From Sporosarcina ureae DSM 2281 (GTDB lineage: Bacteria; Bacillota; Bacilli; Bacillales_A; Planococcaceae): 64,000 nt of DNA. Of this stretch, positions 17,129 to 25,611 are shown piece by piece. Each line of letters begins with the position of its first letter. The first letter of the stretch is position 1. The stretch is from positions 62,001 through 126,000 of the forward strand of contig NZ_AUDQ01000003.1 of NCBI RefSeq assembly GCF_000425545.1. The letters run 5' to 3'. The notes beneath the pieces are model-generated. The model saw only the letters and a program-made list of their open reading frames with translations, was not told the DNA's origin and ran no database searches. The position numbers were made by a program, and so were the translations under genes.

Positions 17129-18571
17129 TCAACCTAATAATTGATGCAGTCGTTCCCGCCATTGTAACGCTTCAACTACTTGTTCAGTCGACGTTTCCGA
17201 CTTAATCAGCCAATCATCATCAAGATTTTGACAGTTTGAACAGCAATCCGCTTCTGCAGGTGAGGTGTTTTCACCAAAAAACTGCACTAATTTTTCTCGC
17301 AAACAACTATCACTTTTTACATAGCACTCCATTTCCGCAATTTGTTTCTCTTTCACTTGATATATTTGGTGAATTTGTCGAATGACATTTTCAACATCAG
17401 ATTGCTCCAAATAATAATCAAGTAAACGACTGGCAACTTCGGATAGTCCAGCTTGTTCAGCAGCCAATTGACTCTTAGTCTCTGATTGCAGTAAAGAATG
17501 ATAATAAAGAGTTTGCTGTTCATCTGGCAGATCTTCATAGACTATGAACTTCACTTTCTGTATATCCCGCTTACTATACAAAAGAGTGGCCGCAGCTTTT
17601 TCCCCGTCACGTCCTGCACGTCCTACTTCCTGGATATAAGCGCTTGGCGTAGCAGGTAAATGCTCATGAATAACTTGCCGAATATCATCTTTGTGAATAC
17701 CCATGCCAAATGCATTGGTAGCACAAATCCACTCAAGTTCACCTTGTACAAATTGTTGTTGAATGATGGATCGTTCATCCTGTTCCTTGCCACCGTGATA
17801 GCTGGCTGTCGGAATTCCAGTTTCTCGGATCATAGCCGCAAGTTCATCCGCACGTTTCCGTGAAGCTACATAAATAACACCAGGACCGATTGTCGTAGCA
17901 AGTCTTTGTATAATCCACTCTGTTTTTACCCATTCATTATCCATATGCATAACTCGATACGATATATTCGGACGATCGATTGACTGTCGTTCGATGTGAG
18001 GTTTTCTCATGTGTAAGTAAGTTGTAATATCTTCCACTACTTTCTCATTCGCAGTAGCAGTTAATGCCAGCACTGGAGCTCTTTCTAAAACTGAGAATAA
18101 TTCCTTTAATCGTAAATAGTCGGGCCTGAAATCAAATCCCCACTCTGAAATACAATGGGCTTCATCTACTACAAAAAAAGCAATAGGCAATTGTTGAACA
18201 AGCTGTCGAACATGTTGTTGCATCACCATTTCAGGCGATAGGAAAATGAATTTATAGTGCGCTAAAGTAGAAAGCGCCAATTCCTTTTCCTGCCTCGATA
18301 AAAATGAATTAATAGCGACAACCCGCTTCTCTTTATGTTTTCGCAAGTTAGCCACTTGATCTTCCATCAACGCAACGAGAGGAGAGATGATAATCACTGC
18401 ACCATCGACCATGTATGCAGGTAATTGATAGCAAAGTGACTTACCCGTACCCGTCGGAAAAATTGCCACGGTATCTCGTCCAGCTAGCAACTCGGTAATG
18501 ACTTCTTGTTGTCCAGGTCGAAATGATTCATAACCAAACTTTTGACGCAACACGTCTTGAAGTTCCATCAA
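17129..18571 (-). CDS. recQ: RecQ-family ATP-dependent DNA helicase (short form)
   Basis: 480-residue superfamily-2 helicase. Motif 0 (FGYESFRPGQ), Walker A TGTGKS (about 40-45), DEAH (136-139) with the RecQ-specific SEWGFDFRPDY aromatic loop, and motifs V-VI (TNAFGMGIHKDDIR, EVGRAGRDG) are present. The C-terminal zinc-binding part shows CLREKLVQFFGE and CCSNC. It lacks the HRDC domain, as does B. subtilis YpbC (RecS). It overlaps ypbB by four bases, the conserved ypbB-recQ pair. Confidence 0.94.
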   Translation of the reverse strand: MMELQDVLRQKFGYESFRPGQQEVITELLAGRDTVAIFPTGTGKSLCYQLPAYMVDGAVIIISPLVALMEDQVANLRKHKEKRVVAINSFLSRQEKELALSTLAHYKFIFLSPEMVMQQHVRQLVQQLPIAFFVVDEAHCISEWGFDFRPDYLRLKELFSVLERAPVLALTATANEKVVEDITTYLHMRKPHIERQSIDRPNISYRVMHMDNEWVKTEWIIQRLATTIGPGVIYVASRKRADELAAMIRETGIPTASYHGGKEQDERSIIQQQFVQGELEWICATNAFGMGIHKDDIRQVIHEHLPATPSAYIQEVGRAGRDGEKAAATLLYSKRDIQKVKFIVYEDLPDEQQTLYYHSLLQSETKSQLAAEQAGLSEVASRLLDYYLEQSDVENVIRQIHQIYQVKEKQIAEMECYVKSDSCLREKLVQFFGENTSPAEADCCSNCQNLDDDWLIKSETSTEQVVEALQWRERLHQLLG

Positions 18572-19596
18572 CTCTCACTCCTTCCGATCATGATGATTAA
18601 TCGCAGTTGGAAATACGATAATTCTGGGCACTGCTGTTTCAACAAACGCAAACGTTTAGTCTGCAACTGTTCAACATGACGCCAAACTACATCTATTTGT
18701 TCTTCCGTTATAAAATCTTTATATGGAAAGCCATCCATATTCGATGCCATTTCAATGAAATGATCTTCTATTGTACTTAATTTCAAATTTCGTAAAGAAG
18801 CAATTTGCTCTACCGAATAGCCCCGCTCGAATAGTTTCCGTGTCCGTTCTGCAGATTGCGTCAAATATGTGTCCACTTTACAGCCTGCCGCTAATTCTGT
18901 CAGCAACGGCAGGTTGGGTCGCTGTTGTATGAAATCGAGCATAATATGTAATGCTTCTATATAGTACAATTGTAGAGTCTTAACTGGTAGATTTACACGA
19001 TCTGTCATCTGTTCCCAAGTAGACGCAGTGAGCCGGTACCCCGTCAATCGACTGCTCACTATCATACGTTGTAAATCTGTTAATGAGGAGTTAGTTAGCA
19101 CATGTTCCAATTCTTTTCGCAATGATGTAGATAGGCTGATCATGCTACTTGATTGATTACGTAAGAACCCTTTGACAAATTGCTGGGTAGGCAACTCCTT
19201 CTGGATTGGCATGAACGTTGTTTCACTACTGCGTAAATTGGACAATGTCTGAACTAGCAACGCCAACCGTCTGGCGAACTCCCTTTCTCGCCCGCGGTAA
19301 TTCCAGCCATTAAATCGCCACATTTCGCTACCTGTCGCCATCTGACCTTTTGCTGTCACATAGACGAGTTCATTTATATATATTAGGCCGTCCGCTTGCA
19401 TCCGCTCTAACGCTTGCTGGAATTCGCCTGCTGTCAATTGTGGCAACAATGCATAGTATGATTTGACTTGATAATATTCAACGTCCTGTAACGTCTGTCC
19501 CGATCGTTTTCCACGAAGTATATGGTAGACACCTTGCGCTGAACGCTCACCATGGAGACGTTGGAAGATCGTTAATAAGATGGAATCGAAACTCAT
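18568..19596 (-). CDS. ypbB: YpbB-type helix-turn-helix protein
   Basis: 342-residue protein that always accompanies the short RecQ in Bacillales. The C-terminal part (LFERGYSVEQIASLRNLKLSTIEDHFIEM) is a RecQ-associated helix-turn-helix or HRDC-like region also found fused to RecQ in other bacteria. The start codon follows a GGGGGG run. Co-transcription and stop/start overlap with recQ suggest that it supplies the DNA-binding module RecQ lacks; that is inference. Divergent from fer. Confidence 0.88.
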   Translation of the reverse strand: MSFDSILLTIFQRLHGERSAQGVYHILRGKRSGQTLQDVEYYQVKSYYALLPQLTAGEFQQALERMQADGLIYINELVYVTAKGQMATGSEMWRFNGWNYRGREREFARRLALLVQTLSNLRSSETTFMPIQKELPTQQFVKGFLRNQSSSMISLSTSLRKELEHVLTNSSLTDLQRMIVSSRLTGYRLTASTWEQMTDRVNLPVKTLQLYYIEALHIMLDFIQQRPNLPLLTELAAGCKVDTYLTQSAERTRKLFERGYSVEQIASLRNLKLSTIEDHFIEMASNMDGFPYKDFITEEQIDVVWRHVEQLQTKRLRLLKQQCPELSYFQLRLIIMIGRSES

Positions 19597-19631
19597 TTGA
19601 GCTACCCCCCTGAAGAAATAACGTTTTTTTG

Positions 19632-19660
19632 TTGAAAAGTGATGAAAACAGCTTTAGAAT
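19632..19660 (+). promoter_or_regulatory. Sigma-A promoter of fer
   Basis: TTGAAA at 19632-19637, a 17-base spacer and TAGAAT at 19655-19660: five of six bases match the consensus in each hexamer. It is placed 50 bases upstream of the fer start. Confidence 0.7.
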
Positions 19661-19667
19661 AGAGTAG

Positions 19668-19967
<300 letters not shown>

Positions 19968-19977
19968 TTCAATCCCG

Positions 19978-20011
19978 ACAACACTTCCTACTATTGGATG
20001 TGTTGTTTTTT
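19978..20011 (+). terminator. Intrinsic terminator after fer
   Basis: Stem ACAACAC...GTGTTGT extended by TTCC/GGA, followed by six T residues, 11 bases after the fer stop codon. Confidence 0.8.
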
Positions 20012-20104
20012 AATACGTTGAATTAATTATAAGGTTGGCATTAGTATTGGCATGGGGTTTTGCATTTAATATGTGAGTGAACTAAGTGTATCTACCTTTT
20101 ATGT

Positions 20105-20156
20105 AAGGATTGCAACGGAAGATGTACGCACCCCACAGCTGGAGTGGAAATTCACT
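20105..20156. repeat. Short degenerate copy of the dispersed intergenic repeat
   Basis: Reads, in inverted orientation, GGATTGCAACGGAAG ... CGCACCCC ... GCTGGAGTGGAAATTCAC, resembling the ends of the repeat seen at 5004-5060 and 37988-38100. It lies in the 176-base gap between the converging fer and ribU terminators, which is otherwise featureless. Confidence 0.4.
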
Positions 20157-20187
20157 GACGTTACTATATCAATTTCTCTTCTAGCAT

Positions 20188-20226
20188 AAAAAACGCCAGT
20201 CTTCTCAATATTCTGGAAGACTGGCG
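20188..20226 (-). terminator. Intrinsic terminator after ribU
   Basis: Perfect 11-bp minus-strand stem CGCCAGTCTTC/GAAGACTGGCG followed by TTTTTT, 10 bases after the ribU stop. Confidence 0.88.
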
Positions 20227-20235
20227 CATATTTGT

Positions 20236-20817
20236 TTAGAATGATAACTTCTTTTGTTGCTGAAGAATCCACTTCTCCATGCTTCTATATAACATCAACG
20301 TGATGGCTAATAGCATGACACCCTTGATCAAGTTGAACGGTAAGATTCCCAATATGATCATCTGATACAGCGAGTCGCCTGTAACTGCTGGCATACCTAG
20401 GAAATATGTGTACATTGGCAAGAATACTAAGTAATTTAATACGCTCATACCTATTGCCATTGCTACCGTACCCGCGATCAAACCTGATGCAAGACCTTTA
20501 GCTGAACGATACTTCGTGAAAATCCAGTAGATTGGCATTATGAATAATACACCTGTCACAAAGTTTGCGACTTCTCCTACCGGTACTCCTGTCGGGCTTC
20601 CTGATAAGAACCAGTGCATGACGTTCTTCAATATCTCTACGCCTATACCTGCAACAGGTCCCATCGTCATGATTGCCATAACAGCAGGGATCTCACTGAA
20701 ATCAATCTTTAAAAATCCAGGCATTGCCGGGATGGGAAAGTTGAACTGCATTAATACAGTTGAAATACTCCCCAATATTGCCACCAAAATCAGCTTACGT
20801 AACTTCTTGTTATTCAC
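20236..20817 (-). CDS. ribU: Riboflavin transporter RibU (ECF S component)
   Basis: 193-residue membrane protein with about six helices, the substrate-binding subunit that works with an energy-coupling EcfAA'T module encoded elsewhere. Family marks are the N-terminal LILVAILGSISTVLMQF and LKIDFSEIPAVMAI segments and GPVAGIGVEILKN. Control by an upstream FMN riboswitch fixes riboflavin as the substrate. The GTG at 20817 is chosen because AAGGAGAGAGG precedes it; the longer ATG frame runs through that site. Confidence 0.93.
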   Translation of the reverse strand: MNNKKLRKLILVAILGSISTVLMQFNFPIPAMPGFLKIDFSEIPAVMAIMTMGPVAGIGVEILKNVMHWFLSGSPTGVPVGEVANFVTGVLFIMPIYWIFTKYRSAKGLASGLIAGTVAMAIGMSVLNYLVFLPMYTYFLGMPAVTGDSLYQMIILGILPFNLIKGVMLLAITLMLYRSMEKWILQQQKKLSF

Positions 20818-20882
20818 TTGTTCCTCTCTCCTTTTGCGATTCACTTCAAAAGAGGAAAGGCTGGCTCATCTATTGTTCCGCT

Positions 20883-20914
20883 AAAAATCCCTAAAGCAAA
20901 ATATGCTTTAGGGA
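20883..20914 (-). terminator. Attenuator of the FMN riboswitch
   Basis: Minus-strand hairpin CCCTAAAGC/GCTTTAGGG followed by ATTTTTAG, between the RFN aptamer and ribU. This is the expression platform: FMN binding is expected to favour it and stop transcription before ribU. Confidence 0.75.
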
Positions 20915-21008
20915 GAGTAAAATGCACTGTTAAGAACAGATAATTTACAAACTTATCCGTCAGGAAACAAGCACCACTTTTGCGTACACAAAAAGATGGC
21001 TGCACCTT

Positions 21009-21137
21009 CACCTTCTCCCATCCAGACTATACTGTCGGCTCCGGAATCTCACCAGAATCAGCTGTTAAGCTCGCGGGCTAAAAGTAGAACTCTACTTCAT
21101 TTCCGCCGGTCGGGAATTACACCCTGCCCCGAAGATG
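21009..21137 (-). ncRNA. FMN riboswitch (RFN element)
   Basis: The minus strand carries the classical RFN blocks in order: CTTCGGGGCAGGGTG, AATTCCCGACCGGCGG, the variable arm, AGCCCGCGAGC, TGATTCTGGTGAGATTCCGG, AGCCGACAGT and the terminal GTCTGGATGGGAGAAGG. All helices needed for the six-stem FMN junction are present. It lies about 190 bases upstream of ribU with an attenuator in between. Confidence 0.96.
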
Positions 21138-21160
21138 AATCAATATTTAATTATGAACCT

Positions 21161-21189
21161 ATTATAGCGTAAAAAAACTGTTTTGTAAA
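21161..21189 (-). promoter_or_regulatory. Sigma-A promoter of the ribU riboswitch transcript
   Basis: Minus-strand TTTACA (21184-21189), 17-base spacer, perfect TATAAT (21161-21166). The -35 and spacer are built from the descending arm and T-tract of the upstream rsiX terminator. Confidence 0.75.
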
Positions 21190-21210
21190 CTTCACGAGTT
21201 TACAAAACAG
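21171..21210 (-). terminator. Intrinsic terminator after rsiX
   Basis: Minus-strand stem CTGTTTTGTAAAC/GTTTACAAAACAG with seven T residues, two bases past the rsiX stop. Confidence 0.85.
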
Positions 21211-21212
21211 AA

Positions 21213-22412
21213 TTATTCGTTAATTAGATACTTTGGATTTGCACCCAACGGCTTTTCCAATGGTCGAGTGAAGTCAAATTTATTCCATTGCTCTTGTGCG
21301 ATTTGATCAAATTCTACCTGTTTGTCGAAACTTGCCGCCGTCAGCAAGATGCCGTCTAGGAGTTGCAATGCTTTTTCTGATTGCATCTTATCTAAATCAA
21401 GCACTTTAGTAAATTTCACGTTGACAATACCTTTAACTTCTTTGACCGTGAAGTCTATTCCTTCAGGGATCACAGTTGAAAAGATATCATTCGGTGATTT
21501 TTTCATCTCATGTAAAGCTTGCTCCACCGTTTCGGAAGTCTTGCCAAAATTAGTGGAGAGTACCGCTTCTCCATCTGATTTTAAAAATCGATAATACGCT
21601 TGACGCGAAGCCACTCCTGACAAGCTGATCGGTTCATCTACTTGACCTACTTGATCAAACGTAATTGGCGTTGCATCTTCTTGTAAAAACTGTATTTCAT
21701 CGTATCCTTGAAACGTATTTTGTACGGACAGATTCAACATTTCAAGTGTCGCACTCGATCTGTCATAGGTATGGTCCGCAGTGAACTTCATTTGAACTTG
21801 ATTACCGTTCGAAGATATCATCGCTTTATACGGATGATACTCTGAAAAACCGAGCGCCTCTTCATCTATTGTATTCGCATACTCATTATACAGCGCCACT
21901 GCATCCGGTGATGTCCCTAAGCCTTCAGGGAGGCGTTCATTCGGTATTAGGAATGTTACGGGGACAATGGCGGCCTGATCGGTAGCCAAGCCAATATGAA
22001 ACGCTGTGTGATCCAGGATGTCGGCAGGATAAGCGGCGTATGAGAGCGGCGCTGAAACCTGCTTTGTAAACACGGATGCATCACTCGCTTCATTCGACTG
22101 CATTTCTTCACTATCCTCCATCACGATAGGATCAGCCGATTCCTCTGTCGTTGCTTTATCCATCGATACTTCATTGTTTTGCTGAATGAATGTCGGCACG
22201 ATGATGGTGAGCAATACAATCGCCGCAACAGCTGCGATAATTGGTGGCCACTTGGATTTCGATGGTCTCTTCTTCGGCCCGTTTGGCTCAGAAAGTCTCG
22301 TATCTTCTTTTAATCGTTGCATAATCTCGTCTTTGGAACGCTGATCTTTCACAACGGGCATATTACGCAAACGTTTCTCGATAGTATCTTCATTCCACTT
22401 GTCATTGCTCAT
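21213..22412 (-). CDS. rsiX: Anti-sigma-X factor RsiX
   Basis: 399-residue single-pass membrane protein: cytoplasmic N-terminal domain that should sequester the ECF sigma factor (about 1-54), one transmembrane helix (about 56-75) and a large outer sensor domain. It starts four bases after sigX and ends at a strong terminator. Size and topology match B. subtilis RsiX, and the resE-sigX-rsiX order is the same. The outer domain is diverged, so the signal sensed is not predictable. Confidence 0.87.
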   Translation of the reverse strand: MSNDKWNEDTIEKRLRNMPVVKDQRSKDEIMQRLKEDTRLSEPNGPKKRPSKSKWPPIIAAVAAIVLLTIIVPTFIQQNNEVSMDKATTEESADPIVMEDSEEMQSNEASDASVFTKQVSAPLSYAAYPADILDHTAFHIGLATDQAAIVPVTFLIPNERLPEGLGTSPDAVALYNEYANTIDEEALGFSEYHPYKAMISSNGNQVQMKFTADHTYDRSSATLEMLNLSVQNTFQGYDEIQFLQEDATPITFDQVGQVDEPISLSGVASRQAYYRFLKSDGEAVLSTNFGKTSETVEQALHEMKKSPNDIFSTVIPEGIDFTVKEVKGIVNVKFTKVLDLDKMQSEKALQLLDGILLTAASFDKQVEFDQIAQEQWNKFDFTRPLEKPLGANPKYLINE

Positions 22413-22416
22413 CTCA

Positions 22417-22941
22417 TCACCCCTCCCTCGCGGAACACGCTTCCAACTTCACTTGTAATGCTTTGATTGCACGATGCTGCGTCGTTTTCACTTTGCTTTC
22501 AGTCCAGCCCAGAACTTCAGCCGTTTCAGCGACGGATAGATCCTGAAAGAAGCGCATAAGGATGACCATTTTCTGATCACCCGTACATGTGTGCAACACT
22601 TCAAGCACTTGCCTCTGCTCCTCATCTGCTTCAATCAAATGTTCAGGCAAGCGGTCAGTTGAAGCTAATTGCTCTGTTTCCCAATCGAAATGAATGTTTG
22701 CATGCTTGTTGATTGTGGATTGTTTTCGGAAATAGTCTATCGAGACATTTTTCGCAATCGCAAACAGCCAAGTTTTCTCGGTGCTTTTCCCTTCAAAACG
22801 GTCATATGATTTGAGTACCCGCACATATACCTCGTGCATCAAATCTTCGGCTACCCCCCGATTGCGAGTCAAATAAGTAAGGAAGTTGAATACGTCACGG
22901 TTATAGTCTTTATATAATCGTTGAAAAACGGAATCATCCAT
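22417..22941 (-). CDS. sigX: ECF RNA polymerase sigma factor SigX
   Basis: 174-residue group IV sigma factor. Region 2 (DVFNFLTYLTRNRGVAEDLMHEVYVRVL ... KTWLFAIAKNVSIDYFRK) and region 4 (QKMVILMRFFQDLSVAETAEVLGWTESKVKTTQHRAIKAL) are complete, with no region 3. In B. subtilis SigX controls cell-surface charge and membrane lipid genes. It lies directly downstream of resE and upstream of its anti-sigma factor; an ECF-type promoter precedes it. Confidence 0.92.
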   Translation of the reverse strand: MDDSVFQRLYKDYNRDVFNFLTYLTRNRGVAEDLMHEVYVRVLKSYDRFEGKSTEKTWLFAIAKNVSIDYFRKQSTINKHANIHFDWETEQLASTDRLPEHLIEADEEQRQVLEVLHTCTGDQKMVILMRFFQDLSVAETAEVLGWTESKVKTTQHRAIKALQVKLEACSAREG

Positions 22942-22963
22942 TCAATCCCCCGTTCTCTAATAG

Positions 22964-22991
22964 TAGTCGTTTCAGTATAGGAAAGGTTTCA
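22964..22991 (-). promoter_or_regulatory. ECF-type (autoregulatory) promoter of sigX
   Basis: Minus-strand TGAAAC (22986-22991), 16-base spacer, CGACTA (22964-22969), with the CGAC -10 core favoured by sigma-X. The -35 overlaps the resE stop codon. sigX autoregulation is known in B. subtilis; the match here is by eye. Confidence 0.6.
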
Positions 22992-24791
22992 ATTATTAAT
23001 TGCGTCAAATGGAAGTGAACAAATAAAGATGGTACCTTTTTCTTCACCAATGGTTGCTAAAATTGAACCGTTATGTGCTTCCATAATATTTTTTGCAATA
23101 GCCAAACCAAGTCCTGTACCACCTTTTCCTCTTGTCCTTGCTTTATCTGCCTTATAGAAACGCTCAAAGATGTAAGGCAAGTCTTTTTCTGGAATCCCGA
23201 CACCTGTATCGGCTACTGTAATATCAAGTATTCCGGTAGACCGATAGACACCTAGCGTCACCGCTCCACCGTCTGGAGTATGGCGGATGGCGTTATCGAT
23301 CAAATTAGTGAACACTTGCTCAAGACGGTCTTCATCTGCCGTTACGAGTAGTGTATTCAATTCTTCCGTCTCCAAAGACAAGTCCACTTTTGCATCTTTT
23401 GCCACTTGTGAGAACTTTGTCACCATACGTTCTAGAAACTCCACAATCGAAAGAGGGTTTTTATTCAGTTGAATGTAGCCGGATTCCATTCTTGCCAGAT
23501 TCAGCAAGTCTGTGACGAGGCGACTCATACGCTTGGATTCATCATGGATGATCTGAACCATTTCCATACGTTCTTCCTCACTGCTCACTACATCATCTAT
23601 GATGGCTTCACTATATCCTTGCAACATCGAGATCGGTGTCCGCAATTCGTGTGAGACGTTGGCAATGAAATCCGAACGTAGTTTATCCAATTTATGCTGT
23701 TCCGTCATATCACGGAATACCGCCACCGCTCCACGGATACTATTTTCACTGTACAATGGGCTGATGGAAATGACATAAAACTGTCCACCCAATTCCAATT
23801 CATCTTCCACTTCCTCAGCGAATGAAATGGCATGCTTTAGCATATGGAAAACTTCTTTAGGCAACGGATGATGATTTTTCTGATTGTATCCATACCATTT
23901 TTTCAACAATAACTCGGCTTGCGGATTTTTCAGGAGGATTGAATAATCTTGATTAAACGTTACGACTGCATCTGTCATAGATGTAAGAATGCTGGAAAGC
24001 TGTTCTTTCTCCTGCTTAATCAATTCAATATTATATTTTAACTGACGTCCCATCTGATTAAAAGCAGTGGCTAACTGACCAATTTCATCGTTTTGCGCCA
24101 CAGGTAAATGTGTATCAAAATTCCCTTTAGACAACTCAAACGCTGCTTGCTTCATCTTACGCAACGGCAATGTGATGCGCGTAGATAGGAAAAATGCAAA
24201 GAATGTAGTTAAAATAAATGCGATGAATGCGGATAGGAAGACAATGTTCGTCGTGCTTTTCGTCGTACGGTGCACAGCATCTAAGCTTTGGTACATGAGT
24301 ACACTCGCTTGTTCACCATTTGCTTGTTCAAATGGATAAGAAAGAATCAAAAATTGCTCCATGACGTCTTGTTCTGTCAATGAAGGCAATATCATTTCTT
24401 TCATTTTATGCTTACCTGATTCAGGCGTATTAAACAAACTGTCTTCCGAAAGAAGTTGATCTTCAATTTCCTTTTTACTTGAAGATGTATGGAATGAATA
24501 CAGCACATTCCCCTGTTGATCAACAACAATTGCATTGGTCTCTAAATCGAGGATATCATCTACAATTTGGTTCATGGATTGAGTCATGGAACTTGTCGTT
24601 TGTTCGTTATAATCATTGACAATTTTACTGATGGTGGTAGCTTCTCTCTGCAAAGACTCTTCCGCTTGTTTCGTGTGGAAGTTATCAAGAAATTCGAGCA
24701 GGAACAGTGTCACAATAAACAAGACAAAGGAAACGAGAAGCAATATGGTGGCCCATAGCTTCCCGACAATTGAATTCCATATTCTAATCAT
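22989..24791 (-). CDS. resE: Redox sensor histidine kinase ResE
   Basis: 600-residue membrane kinase: transmembrane helices at about 12-33 and 183-202 bracket an outer sensor domain, followed by HAMP (about 203-255), a PAS domain (about 262-365), the HisKA box with His381 in NVSHELRTP, and the HATPase region (N box NLIDNAIRHTPDGG, DTGVGIP, RTRGKGGTGLGL). With ResD it activates aerobic and anaerobic respiration genes under low oxygen or nitric oxide. Its start overlaps resD by four bases. Confidence 0.94.
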   Translation of the reverse strand: MIRIWNSIVGKLWATILLLVSFVLFIVTLFLLEFLDNFHTKQAEESLQREATTISKIVNDYNEQTTSSMTQSMNQIVDDILDLETNAIVVDQQGNVLYSFHTSSSKKEIEDQLLSEDSLFNTPESGKHKMKEMILPSLTEQDVMEQFLILSYPFEQANGEQASVLMYQSLDAVHRTTKSTTNIVFLSAFIAFILTTFFAFFLSTRITLPLRKMKQAAFELSKGNFDTHLPVAQNDEIGQLATAFNQMGRQLKYNIELIKQEKEQLSSILTSMTDAVVTFNQDYSILLKNPQAELLLKKWYGYNQKNHHPLPKEVFHMLKHAISFAEEVEDELELGGQFYVISISPLYSENSIRGAVAVFRDMTEQHKLDKLRSDFIANVSHELRTPISMLQGYSEAIIDDVVSSEEERMEMVQIIHDESKRMSRLVTDLLNLARMESGYIQLNKNPLSIVEFLERMVTKFSQVAKDAKVDLSLETEELNTLLVTADEDRLEQVFTNLIDNAIRHTPDGGAVTLGVYRSTGILDITVADTGVGIPEKDLPYIFERFYKADKARTRGKGGTGLGLAIAKNIMEAHNGSILATIGEEKGTIFICSLPFDAINN

Positions 24792-25507
24792 TCGTTTGGA
24801 ACCTCGAACTTATAGCCGACACCCCAAACAGTCACAATCATTTTCGCTGCGCGGTCTGAAACACGGCTCAGTTTTTCTCGCAGCCGTTTGACATGTGTAT
24901 CCACTGTACGTAAATCTCCAAAGAATTCGTAATGCCATACTTCTTTCAGCAATTGTTCACGATCGAATACTTTATCCGGTGATTTTGCTAGGAAATACAA
25001 TAACTCATATTCCTTCGGTGTTAAATTAACTTCTTTCCCTTCAGCTGTTACACGATGTGCATCGTGATCTATTGTCAGCTGTGGAAACACTACTAAATCT
25101 TTTGACGTTGTGTTAGACGACACATTCGGGAATGCAACTGAACGTCTGAGCATAGCTTTTACACGTAAGACTACTTCTCTCGGACTGAACGGCTTGACGA
25201 TGTAATCGTCTGCACCACTTTCAAATCCGCTTACACGGTCTGCTTCTTCACCTTTTGCTGTCAATAAAATAACAGGTGTCATAATTTTATTTTCACGTAG
25301 TTCAGCTAATACTTCCATACCATCTTTTTCAGGCATCATCACGTCGAGCAATATACAATCATATTGTCCAGCAAATACTTTTTCTAACGCATCTGCTCCA
25401 TCGATCGCTTCTTCAATTTCATAGCCTTCTCTAGATAAATACATATTCAATAGGCGACGAATGCGATCCTCATCATCCACCACTAAGAGCTTCACTGTTT
25501 CTTCCAC
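24788..25507 (-). CDS. resD: Response regulator ResD
   Basis: 239-residue OmpR/PhoB-type regulator. Receiver domain with acidic pocket Asp11-Asp12, phospho-acceptor Asp55 (LLDVMMP) and Lys near residue 105 (VKPFSPRE). The C-terminal winged helix carries LTPKEYELLYFLAKSPDKVFDREQLL and RTVDTHVKRLREKL. Co-transcribed with resE. It is separated from resC by a terminator, so resDE probably has its own promoter in the 104-base gap. Confidence 0.95.
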   Translation of the reverse strand: MEETVKLLVVDDEDRIRRLLNMYLSREGYEIEEAIDGADALEKVFAGQYDCILLDVMMPEKDGMEVLAELRENKIMTPVILLTAKGEEADRVSGFESGADDYIVKPFSPREVVLRVKAMLRRSVAFPNVSSNTTSKDLVVFPQLTIDHDAHRVTAEGKEVNLTPKEYELLYFLAKSPDKVFDREQLLKEVWHYEFFGDLRTVDTHVKRLREKLSRVSDRAAKMIVTVWGVGYKFEVPNE

Positions 25508-25572
25508 AATTCATTACCCCTTTCGACAATCTTCTATCTCCATTGTACAATTACTGACCTATAAAAAGAAAT

Positions 25573-25606
25573 AAAAAGACTGCATGACAATTATTGTCAT
25601 GCAGTC
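25573..25606 (-). terminator. Intrinsic terminator after resC
   Basis: Perfect 13-bp minus-strand stem GACTGCATGACAA/TTGTCATGCAGTC with a 3-base loop, then TTTTTATTTC, just past the resC stop. It separates resABC from resDE. Confidence 0.88.
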
Positions 25607-25611
25607 GAAGA

